6,277 bases of DNA from Acidobacteriota bacterium (GTDB taxonomy: Bacteria; Acidobacteriota; Terriglobia; Bryobacterales; Bryobacteraceae), in contig JAJYKC010000159.1 of NCBI GenBank assembly GCA_021788955.1, positions 1 to 6,277 of the forward strand. Reading direction: 5' to 3'. Below the pieces are notes generated by a model, which saw nothing but the letters and a program-made list of their open reading frames with translations, searched no databases and was not told the origin of the DNA. Of this stretch, positions 1 through 6,277 are shown piece by piece. Each line of letters opens with the position of its first letter. The stretch's first letter is position 1. Made by a program: the position numbers and the translations under genes.

Positions 1-405
1 CTCATAGAGATGGAGCATACCGTCGAAGAACCTCTCCATGGAAAGGTATAAACGGCCGTGGCGCTCAGAAGCGGGAGGCCGGAGAAAACGGCTGCAGAGC
101 ATCGGGGTGAGCGTAAGGGACACGAATCCGGAGATAAGTATAGCCATGCTTATCGTGACGGCGAATTCGTGGAGCAGCCGTCCGAGTATCCCGCCCATGA
201 AAAGCACCGGGAGAAAGACCGCAGCCAGCGAGAACGTCATCGACAGGATCGTGAACGCGATCTTGCGTGAGCCGTGGAGCGCCGCCGTGAGGCGGCTTTC
301 GAGCGCGGGCCGGAACTGATTGCCGTCGATAAGAAATGGAAGTGCCGCCACAGCGGCAAGAAGAATTACGATGACGATCCCAACGATACCGGCGATGCGT
401 TTCAC
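1..405 (-). CDS. Chimeric ORF: AsmA-like N-terminus fused in frame to RND efflux permease segment (partial at window edge)
   Basis: The frame reads 135 residues from a GTG at 405-403 to the window edge without a stop. Residues 1-43 are a textbook AsmA-family start: basic MKRI, a hydrophobic anchor at about 4-26, then LPFLIDGNQFRPALESRLTAAL. AsmA-like proteins are inner-membrane or periplasmic lipid-related proteins. From residue 44 the protein becomes an RND multidrug or metal pump (AcrB/MdtC-type): GSRKIAFTILSMTFSLAAVF, PVLFMGGILGRLLHEFAVT, SLTLTPMLCSRFL, corresponding to TM5 and TM6. The preceding RND half, including TM4 with the proton-relay aspartates, is absent, so this would not be a working pump. 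The GTG was chosen because AGGAG lies 6 nt upstream (416-412) and AsmA homology begins there. It is either a true fusion or scar, or an assembly join near 271-290. Both family assignments are strong; the biological reality of the fusion is uncertain. Confidence 0.75.
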   Translation of the reverse strand, partial: MKRIAGIVGIVIVILLAAVAALPFLIDGNQFRPALESRLTAALHGSRKIAFTILSMTFSLAAVFLPVLFMGGILGRLLHEFAVTISMAILISGFVSLTLTPMLCSRFLRPPASERHGRLYLSMERFFDGMLHLYE

Positions 406-432
406 GGGAGTCTCCTTTTCCTACTCCCGTGA
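402..432 (-). promoter_or_regulatory. Hairpin enclosing the ribosome-binding site and GTG start
   Basis: TCACGGGAGT (402-411) and ACTCCCGTGA (423-432) form a perfect 10-bp inverted repeat with an 11-nt loop. On the minus-strand transcript the loop contains the Shine-Dalgarno (AGGAAAAGGAG) and the 3' arm contains the GTG start codon of the AsmA/RND frame. The start codon would be paired and the Shine-Dalgarno exposed in the loop, an arrangement compatible with translational control. The function is inferred; the repeat itself is seen directly. Confidence 0.5.
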
Positions 433-492
433 GTGTATCGAAAGGCGGCCCACAAGGAATTTCCGAAATCGCTTCGGCGCGGCGCGACAGTT

Positions 493-498
493 TAGAAT
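493..498 (+). promoter_or_regulatory. Candidate -10 box for tRNA-Pro
   Basis: TAGAAT lies 18 nt before the mature 5' end of the tRNA, which would give a short leader of about 12 nt. No convincing -35 is seen at the usual spacing, so the call is tentative. Confidence 0.25.
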
Positions 499-516
499 TG
501 AAGGAGTAGCAGATGT

Positions 517-593
517 CGGGGCGTAGCGCAGCCTGGTAGCGCACCTGCCTTGGGCGCAGGGGGTCGGGCGTTCAAATCGCCCCGCCCCGACCA
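517..593 (+). tRNA. tRNA-Pro (anticodon TGG)
   Basis: A complete cloverleaf can be folded by eye. The acceptor CGGGGCG (517-523) pairs with CGCCCCG (583-589). The D-arm is GCGC...GCGC. The anticodon stem CCTGC (544-548) and GCAGG (556-560) encloses the loop CTTGGGC, with anticodon TGG at 551-553. The T-arm GGGCG/CGCCC encloses TTCAAAT. The discriminator is A590 and CCA (591-593) is encoded in the gene. UGG-proline tRNA decodes CCA and, by wobble, other CCN codons. It stands alone, divergent from the AsmA/RND frame and convergent with katG. Confidence 0.97.
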
Positions 594-613
594 AATGCTT
601 GAACGAAATGGTT

Positions 614-641
614 CCCCGTTCTCGGAATTCCGAAAACGGGG
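614..641. terminator. Hairpin between convergent tRNA-Pro and katG, probable bidirectional terminator
   Basis: CCCCGTT (614-620) pairs with AACGGGG (635-641), and the internal TCGGAATTCCGA (622-633) is itself a perfect palindrome, with one mismatched pair (621/634) between them. The hairpin lies 20 nt after the tRNA 3' end and 11 nt past the katG stop, the position expected for a shared terminator. Neither side has a strong T-tract, so intrinsic termination may be weak or the hairpin may act as a 3' stabiliser. Confidence 0.5.
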
Positions 642-652
642 AGTTCAGCAAT

Positions 653-2854
<2,202 letters not shown>

Positions 2855-2857
2855 TTA

Positions 2858-2862
2858 CTCCT
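2858..2862 (-). promoter_or_regulatory. Ribosome-binding site that fixes the katG TTG start
   Basis: On the minus strand AGGAG is followed by 6 nt and then TTG. No ATG or GTG with comparable spacing is present in the 34-nt perR-katG gap, and [11 protein letters not shown] is a typical KatG N-terminus. katG therefore uses a rare start codon with a strong Shine-Dalgarno. Confidence 0.8.
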
Positions 2863-2885
2863 GTTCCTTCGATTTGGTCAAAACA

Positions 2886-3323
2886 CTAAGACGAACTACG
2901 TGGGGAAACCCGCAGCGAAGCGCACTTCGCGCACAGTCCCCGGAAAATGAGTTCGCATTCGCGAAGAGTCCGCTTACCGAGGTAGCCAGACTCAGGCGTG
3001 GACACGTCGTACCAATCCACATCCTCCACCTTGCCGCAGCGGTCGCAGATGAAGTGGTGATGGCGCATGCCTTTGGCATCGAATCGCGCAGCGCGGCCTT
3101 CGGCGGCTACCTCCCGCACCAGACCCGCCTGCACGAGGTCCCTCAGATTGTTGTAGATTGTGGCCCGCGAAGACCGCGGATCCACCCGATTCACGGCCTC
3201 GAAGATCTCCCCCGCCGTGGGATGCTTGGACTGTCCCATCAAAAACGCCATGACCGCGTACCGCTGCGGAGTACACCGCAACCCGCTGCCCTCCAGCGAG
3301 CGTTTAATCGCCTCGGCATCCAT
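2886..3323 (-). CDS. perR: Peroxide-responsive repressor PerR (Fur family)
   Basis: This 145-residue Fur-family DNA-binding repressor has a winged helix at about 1-83, with recognition helix around SSRATIYNNLRDLVQAGLV (51-69), and a dimerisation/metal domain after it. The structural zinc site is complete: Cys93-x-x-Cys96 (CDRCGKVED) and Cys131-x-x-Cys134 (LCAKC). Aligned by eye to B. subtilis PerR with a constant offset of 3, the regulatory metal ligands are His34 (KHPTAGEI), Asp82 (RFD), His88, His90 (HHHF) and Asp101. Asp at the last position, where Fur usually has Glu, marks the peroxide-sensing subtype, in which iron-catalysed oxidation of histidine releases DNA. It heads a perR-katG operon, echoing furA-katG of mycobacteria, so katG is its obvious target. 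A palindrome over its own promoter suggests autoregulation. The ATG at 3323 has no Shine-Dalgarno. Confidence 0.92.
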   Translation of the reverse strand: MDAEAIKRSLEGSGLRCTPQRYAVMAFLMGQSKHPTAGEIFEAVNRVDPRSSRATIYNNLRDLVQAGLVREVAAEGRAARFDAKGMRHHHFICDRCGKVEDVDWYDVSTPESGYLGKRTLRECELIFRGLCAKCASLRVSPRSSS

Positions 3324-3330
3324 TGATAGT

Positions 3331-3350
3331 TTAGATTATATCTAATCTGA
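3331..3350. promoter_or_regulatory. Probable PerR operator (PerR/Fur box)
   Basis: TTAGATTATA and TCTAATCTGA form a 20-bp near-palindrome (16 of 20 positions symmetric) centred between 3340 and 3341. It is AT-rich amid GC-rich DNA, resembles Fur/PerR boxes, and covers the -10 box of perR 8-27 bp before the start codon. Binding there would block RNA polymerase and repress the whole perR-katG operon. The sequence is seen directly; PerR binding is inferred. Confidence 0.75.
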
Positions 3351-3361
3351 AAATGAGTCAA
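3335..3361 (-). promoter_or_regulatory. perR: Promoter of the perR-katG operon
   Basis: On the minus strand TTGACT (3361-3356) is followed by 15 nt and a perfect TATAAT (3340-3335). The spacer is shorter than the ideal 17, as in several activatable or tightly repressed promoters. The -10 lies inside the operator palindrome. Transcription would start about 5 nt before the perR ATG, leaving essentially no leader, which agrees with the missing Shine-Dalgarno. Confidence 0.65.
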
Positions 3362-3499
3362 GACATATGCCGATGGCTTCAATTGCGATCGGAAATCCGG
3401 CGGACCCGCAGGAATGACTCACGAACGGGCAGGCGCGCGCAGGCGACTGGATGGGCAGCGCTGCGCTCAGCAAGAAAATCTATGGGGGAATCAGAAGAG

Positions 3500-3545
3500 T
3501 GGCGGGGACGACCGGGCTCGAACCCGCGACCTCCGATGAGACAGG
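3500..3545 (-). tRNA. tRNA-Asp 3' remnant (truncated; possible attachment-site scar)
   Basis: On the minus strand the sequence reads as the 3' part of tRNA-Asp: an anticodon-loop-like CTGTCTC (anticodon GTC), variable AGGTC, T-arm GCGGG-TTCGAGC-CCGGT, acceptor CGTCCCC, discriminator G (typical of tRNA-Asp) and CCA at 3502-3500. The T-stem carries one G-G mismatch and the anticodon stem no longer pairs. No D-arm or 5' acceptor strand follows at higher coordinates, so it is not a functional gene. Such anticodon-to-CCA fragments are typical products of tyrosine-integrase insertion into tRNA genes. Its polarity implies the element lay on the higher-coordinate side, towards the toxin-antitoxin remnant. 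The match to tRNA-Asp is by memory of the family. Confidence 0.6.
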
Positions 3546-3662
3546 ACTGAGGCCAAGTCGGCGGTGAGGATCAATTTGCTTCAATTTCGGCTCGTTGCGT
3601 GCATGGCGTGGTGGCCGTTCTTGCGCTGCTACAGTAGGTGCTACAGTTCGCGACGATCAATT

Positions 3663-3680
3663 TATGCCAGATGTGGCATA
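3663..3680. promoter_or_regulatory. Inverted repeat, candidate toxin-antitoxin operator
   Basis: TATGCCA-GATG-TGGCATA is a perfect 7-bp inverted repeat with a 4-bp centre, ending 9 bp before the GTG start of the toxin pseudogene. XRE antitoxins of the HigA type commonly repress their own operons through palindromes at this position. A TAGAAT (3679-3684) overlapping it could be a -10 box. Binding is inferred. Confidence 0.6.
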
Positions 3681-3689
3681 GAATGGGCT

Positions 3690-4049
3690 GTGCCGGAGAA
3701 ACCTGTCCAACCGCGCAAGCTGGTCTGGCTGGTGGTTTTGCTCGACCGTCTATCGAACTTCCCGCCCTTGGTTCGACAAAAGCCCGGCTTCGCGCTCGAC
3801 CAGGCGCAAGTCGGCCAGCAGCACGAAAGAGCGAAAATCGTGCGAGGCTTCGCCGAGACCGTCTGACAGTTACGCGCGGATGATCCGGGCGGGACGTATC
3901 GGGCAGTCTACGTCGCGCAACTCGGGGAGGCGACCTACGTCCTTCATGCTTTTCAAGAGAGGTCAACGTCTGGAATCGCGGCTCCCCGGCGCGAGTTGGA
4001 GCTGATGCGGCAACGGCGCCAGCTTGCATGCAAGCTGGCCGGGAAGTGA
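3690..4049 (+). pseudogene. HigB/RelE-type (phage Gp49-like) toxin, interrupted by an in-frame TGA
   Basis: One continuous frame of 119 codons matches the PF05973 family of mRNA-cleaving toxins, which are partnered with XRE antitoxins. The N-terminal part reads PRKLVWLVVLLDRL, then RQKPGFALDQAQVG and RGFAETV. The C-terminal part reads DDPGGTYRAVYVAQLGEATYVLHAF, then SGIAAPRRELELMRQRRQLA. Between them, codon 59 (3864-3866) is TGA; many relatives have a residue such as Trp, Leu or Gln near here, so a TGG-to-TGA change is plausible. No frameshift is needed to join the halves. Full length equals the family norm, so this is a single nonsense lesion. The GTG start is chosen from homology (VPEKPVQPRKLVW) and lacks a clear Shine-Dalgarno. 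The antitoxin follows 11 nt downstream. The usual 'WLGdSLD' motif is also altered (WLVVLLD), consistent with relaxed selection. A 58-residue truncated product is unlikely to be active. Confidence 0.8.
4018..4039. repeat. Perfect 22-bp palindrome at the toxin-antitoxin junction
   Basis: GCCAGCTTGCA is followed directly by its exact reverse complement, with no loop, centred between 4028 and 4029. It lies in the last toxin codons (QLACKLA) and ends 21 bp before the antitoxin ATG. It may be a second operator for the XRE protein, an internal promoter element, or a cruciform/hairpin. Its GCCA...TGGC ends recall the half-sites of the upstream inverted repeat, though with different spacing. Confidence 0.6.
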
Positions 4050-4060
4050 GGAGAGGCAAC

Positions 4061-4480
4061 ATGCCGAATCGAGAATCAACGCCGAGTTCCAGGAACGTAT
4101 TCGCGGACCTGAACCGCCCGCATGCGGATGACCTCTTGGCGAAAGCCGAGTTGGCCGCACAAATCATCGCCGAACTCCATCGGCGTAGGCTCACGCAGAG
4201 CCAGGCAGCCGAAATCCTCGGAATCGATCAGCCCAGGGTGTCTGCTCTGAAGCAGGGGAAGCTCTCCGGTTTCTCGGTCGAACGGCTGTTGCGGCTGCTG
4301 TTGAGGCTCGGGCGTGATGTGGAAATCACGGTTAAAGGCAGGTCCAGACCAGGATCAGCGGCCAGACTTCGCGTCGCGTGGCTGTCCGACGCGAGCCTGG
4401 TGACCGGCGAGGGGCCAAGTCGACGGGTCGGCGTGATGGGTCAAGTTGATATCGAACAGCCCACCGTGCGAATGGCGTAA
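4061..4480 (+). CDS. XRE-family antitoxin (HigA-like)
   Basis: This 139-residue protein matches the small XRE antitoxins that neutralise HigB/Gp49-type toxins and repress their own operon. It opens with SRNVFADLNRPHADDLLAKAELAAQI, the characteristic lead-in. A helix-turn-helix at about 44-66 (LTQSQAAEILGIDQPRVSALKQG) follows, then GFSVERLLRLLLRLGRDVEITVK. The ATG at 4061 is chosen over upstream starts because GAGGAG (4048-4053) lies 7 nt before it and overlaps the toxin stop. Relatives are usually about 90-110 residues and end soon after the RLRVA-like tail. Here about 33 residues without recognisable features follow (from Trp107), possibly because a stop codon was lost. The reading frame is intact although the toxin is broken, so it may persist as a solo regulator or an anti-addiction relic. 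Confidence 0.87.
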   Translation: MPNRESTPSSRNVFADLNRPHADDLLAKAELAAQIIAELHRRRLTQSQAAEILGIDQPRVSALKQGKLSGFSVERLLRLLLRLGRDVEITVKGRSRPGSAARLRVAWLSDASLVTGEGPSRRVGVMGQVDIEQPTVRMA

Positions 4481-4542
4481 GTCAGAAGTTTGCGATGCAG
4501 CACGGTTGTTCGGTGAACTCTCACATCTTCTAGAAAGCTTTG

Positions 4543-4551
4543 TGCTAGACT
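4543..4551 (+). promoter_or_regulatory. Candidate extended -10 promoter for the sigma-kinase operon
   Basis: TGCTAGACT fits an extended -10 (TGn plus TAGACT) 35 bp before the sigma factor ATG, in the 106-bp gap after the antitoxin gene. No good -35 is present. The rest of the gap shows only a weak GCTTT/AAAGC inverted repeat around this site. Confidence 0.3.
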
Positions 4552-4586
4552 AAAGCGTATTTCGTTCTCGTATCGTGACATAGATT

Positions 4587-5171
4587 ATGGACGCGGACGC
4601 CTTGGGGAGTGGGTCCAGTCTAGTCGTGCTCATGGAAGCAGCCGAGCGCGGCAACAAGTCTGCTGTGGATGCGCTGTTCAGCGCCCTTTACCGCGAATTG
4701 CGCCGCATTGCCAGGAATGAATTAGCACGGCACGGTGCACCGGTGAGCCTCAGCGCGACAACGCTCCTGCATCAGGCCTACGTCGAAATCGCCGGCAGAG
4801 GGGGAACGTCCTTCCCCGATCGCAACAGATTCATGGGCTATGCCGCTCGCGTAATGCGGGGTTTGATCATCGATCACGCGAGAAGCCGGTCTGCGCAGAA
4901 ACGTGGCGGCCAGTTCGAAATCACGGCGGTTGGCGCCGAAGTTGAAGATGCGCCCGATTGCCGGGGGCTCGTTCGGATCAGCGATGCGCTCGACGAACTG
5001 GCCCAAGCCGAGCCTTCTCTTGCGGAAGTCGTCGATTTGAAGTTCTTCTGCGGCTTTTCATTTGCGGAAATCGCGGCAATGAAAGGCCTGTGCGAACGGA
5101 CGATCCAGCGCGACTGGGAGAGAGCACGCATCTACCTCCATCGAAGCATTCGTCCGGACTTGCAGATTTAA
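4587..5171 (+). CDS. ECF RNA polymerase sigma factor (Sigma70_ECF / TIGR02999 type)
   Basis: This 194-residue alternative sigma factor redirects RNA polymerase to a specialised regulon. Region sigma2 spans about 13-101: ALFSALYRELRRIARNELARH, then the hallmark SATTLLHQAYVEI and FMGYAARVMRGLIIDHARSR. A linker of about 30 residues follows, then sigma4 at about 132-187 with LKFFCGFSFAEIAAMKG and the helix-turn-helix ERTIQRDWERARIYL. The TTLLHQAY and RTIQRDWE.AR.YL signatures define the subgroup common in Acidobacteria, Planctomycetes and Xanthomonas. This subgroup has no anti-sigma factor and is instead paired with a Ser/Thr kinase, and such a kinase starts 6 nt downstream here. The likely control is phosphorylation of the sigma factor. 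ATG 4587 is favoured because TAG lies in frame just upstream and the N-terminus has family length, although its Shine-Dalgarno is weak. Confidence 0.93.
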   Translation: MDADALGSGSSLVVLMEAAERGNKSAVDALFSALYRELRRIARNELARHGAPVSLSATTLLHQAYVEIAGRGGTSFPDRNRFMGYAARVMRGLIIDHARSRSAQKRGGQFEITAVGAEVEDAPDCRGLVRISDALDELAQAEPSLAEVVDLKFFCGFSFAEIAAMKGLCERTIQRDWERARIYLHRSIRPDLQI

Positions 5172-5177
5172 GAAGCC

Positions 5178-6277
5178 ATGTCCGCATTGAGCCCTGAACA
5201 ATGGCAGGAAATCAGCCCGTACCTGGACCATGCCCTGTCGCTGCCGGAGCAGCAGCGCGCTGAATGGTTGACGGATTTCCGCACGCAACGATCTGATATT
5301 GCCAATCTCGTGGAGGAGCTCCTGGAGGAACATGACGCGTTATCCCAGGAACATTTCCTGGAGAGTCAACCACAGCCACCAAACGGGGATTCCTTACCTG
5401 GGGAAACGGTCGGGCCCTACAAGCTCGTCTCGCGGATAGGCGAGGGTGGAATGGGTAACGTCTGGCTCGCCGGGCGTGCAGATGGCCGCTTCGAGCGCCG
5501 GGCGGCGCTCAAGTTCCTCAACTTCGCCGTAGCCTCCCGAGGCGCGGTCGAAAGATTCCAGCGCGAAGGCAGAATTCTCGGCCAGTTGGTTCATCCCCAT
5601 ATCGCAGAATTGATGGATGCCGGTGTAACTCCCAAGGGAGAACCCTATCTTGTTCTTGAGTACGTGGAGGGTAAACCCATCGACGAATACTGCGACGAGC
5701 ACACCCTCGGATTGAACGCGCGCATCGCGCTTTTCCTGAATATCCTGGCCGCCGTCGCGCAGGCTCACGCCAATCTTGTCGTTCACCGGGACATTAAGCC
5801 ATCGAACATTCTCGTCAGCGACAAGGGCGACGTGAAGCTCTTGGACTTCGGCATCGCCAAGCTCCTTGCTGAAGACGCAAGCCGGGCCGCCGCGACAAGG
5901 CTTACTCTCGAAGGCGGAAGTCCCATGACTCCGCTCTTTGCGGCGCCGGAACAGGTGACAGGTGGCCCCGTCACGACCGCGACGGATGTGTACGCGCTCG
6001 GCGTGTTGCTATTCCTGCTTCTGACTGGACAACATCCGGCCGGTCCGGGGCCGTACTCCCCGGCCGAGCTAATCAAGGCCATCACGGAGACCGAACCGCC
6101 GCGGCTTTCGGACGCGGTGCCCGCGCGGGGGGAAGCGTTTGCGAGGAAACGGGACGCGTCACCGGAAAAGCTACAGCGGAGTCTGCGGGGCGATCTGGAG
6201 CTCATCGTCCGGAAGGCCCTCAAGAAGAATCCAATTGAACGCTACGCCTCCGTAACGGCATTCGGAGACGGCCGGCG
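5178..6277 (+). CDS. PknB-type Ser/Thr protein kinase (partial, runs off the right edge)
   Basis: The visible 366 residues begin with a non-catalytic lead-in typical of acidobacterial kinases (WQEISPYLDHALSLPEQQRAEW) followed by an acidic EELLEEHDAL stretch. The kinase domain starts near 79. The P-loop is IGEGGMGNVW (87-96) and the ATP lysine is Lys112 (AALKFL), with Glu130 as candidate alphaC partner. The catalytic loop is HRDIKPSN (203-210, catalytic Asp205) and the Mg-binding motif is DFG at 223-225. The activation segment ends with AAPEQ (255-259), followed by DVYALG (270-275). The C-lobe IVRKALKKNPIERYASV is visible at the edge. All catalytic residues are present, so the kinase should be active. 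No transmembrane segment is seen yet; family members often continue into TPR or other repeats beyond the domain. It probably shares a transcript with the sigma factor 6 nt upstream and may phosphorylate it. AAGAAG is a weak ribosome site, so translational coupling is likely. Confidence 0.95.
   Translation, partial: MSALSPEQWQEISPYLDHALSLPEQQRAEWLTDFRTQRSDIANLVEELLEEHDALSQEHFLESQPQPPNGDSLPGETVGPYKLVSRIGEGGMGNVWLAGRADGRFERRAALKFLNFAVASRGAVERFQREGRILGQLVHPHIAELMDAGVTPKGEPYLVLEYVEGKPIDEYCDEHTLGLNARIALFLNILAAVAQAHANLVVHRDIKPSNILVSDKGDVKLLDFGIAKLLAEDASRAAATRLTLEGGSPMTPLFAAPEQVTGGPVTTATDVYALGVLLFLLLTGQHPAGPGPYSPAELIKAITETEPPRLSDAVPARGEAFARKRDASPEKLQRSLRGDLELIVRKALKKNPIERYASVTAFGDGR

Larger units (their letters stand above)
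3362..3689. other. Gene-free stretch upstream of perR
   Basis: I see no convincing protein-coding gene here. The stretch holds, in order, featureless sequence (3362-3499), a tRNA-Asp 3' remnant (3500-3545), a short stretch with a 9-bp direct repeat, TGCTACAGT at 3627-3635 and 3639-3647, and an 18-bp inverted repeat just before the toxin pseudogene. The two open frames in it do not resemble any family I know. Confidence 0.6.

Noticed and set aside
421..651. 76-codon minus-strand frame
   Set aside because: It reads through the complement of tRNA-Pro and gives the familiar spurious '[24 protein letters not shown]' peptide.
3353..3550. 65-codon plus-strand frame ending in RPGSNPRPP
   Set aside because: The C-terminus is the typical false translation over the complement of a tRNA 3' end, and the frame covers the promoter region of perR; no family resemblance.
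3627..3647. 9-bp direct repeat TGCTACAGT as part of a CRISPR or iteron array
   Set aside because: Only two copies 12 bp apart are present; too few and too short to support an array or origin.
3864..3866. TGA in the toxin gene as a selenocysteine codon
   Set aside because: HigB/Gp49 toxins have no selenoprotein members that I know of, and I saw no obvious selenocysteine insertion hairpin directly after the codon. A nonsense mutation or sequencing error is simpler.
3571..4194. 207-codon minus-strand frame across the toxin-antitoxin region
   Set aside because: It is antisense to the toxin pseudogene and the antitoxin start; the translation is compositionally biased and unrecognised, whereas the plus strand shows clear family motifs.
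5783..6223. 146-codon minus-strand frame
   Set aside because: It is antisense to the kinase catalytic domain, where all kinase motifs are in frame on the plus strand.

Overview
This is a GC-rich bacterial window with about six protein-coding loci, one tRNA and a tRNA fragment. The best lineage guess is Acidobacteria, of the Solibacter/Bryobacter type. This rests on the pairing of an ECF sigma factor of the Sigma70_ECF (TIGR02999-like) type with a downstream PknB-type kinase carrying an N-terminal 'WQ.ISPYLD.AL.LP' lead-in, plus a loner AsmA-like start and RND pump sequence. No ribosomal marker is present, so this is inference.

Left edge (1-593). A minus-strand reading frame runs off the left edge. 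It begins as an AsmA-family protein (membrane anchor plus 'LPFLIDGNQFRP') and after about 43 residues continues, in frame, as the middle of an RND efflux permease (TM5-TM6 region). This is either a gene fusion or an assembly join. Its ribosome-binding site and GTG start sit in a perfect 10-bp hairpin. Divergently on the plus strand lies a complete tRNA-Pro(TGG) with encoded CCA. A strong hairpin (614-641) separates the tRNA from the convergent katG.

Peroxide-stress operon (653-3361, minus strand). perR (Fur family, with the Asp variant of the metal site typical of PerR) is followed 34 bp later by full-length katG, which starts at TTG. An AT-rich near-palindrome overlaps a perfect TATAAT just upstream of perR. 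This suggests an autoregulated, nearly leaderless perR-katG transcript: PerR senses H2O2 and derepresses the catalase-peroxidase.

Junction and decayed module (3362-4480). A roughly 46-nt 3' remnant of tRNA-Asp, with CCA, lies on the minus strand. It looks like an attachment-site scar, and any element it belonged to would lie to its right. Immediately right of it is a HigB/Gp49-type toxin gene interrupted by one in-frame TGA. An 18-bp inverted repeat (operator candidate) precedes it, and an intact XRE (HigA-type) antitoxin with its own Shine-Dalgarno follows. A perfect 22-bp palindrome sits at the toxin-antitoxin junction.

Right end (4587-6277, plus strand). An ECF sigma factor gene is followed 6 nt later by a Ser/Thr protein kinase that runs off the window. 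The two probably form one signalling unit in which the kinase controls the sigma factor.
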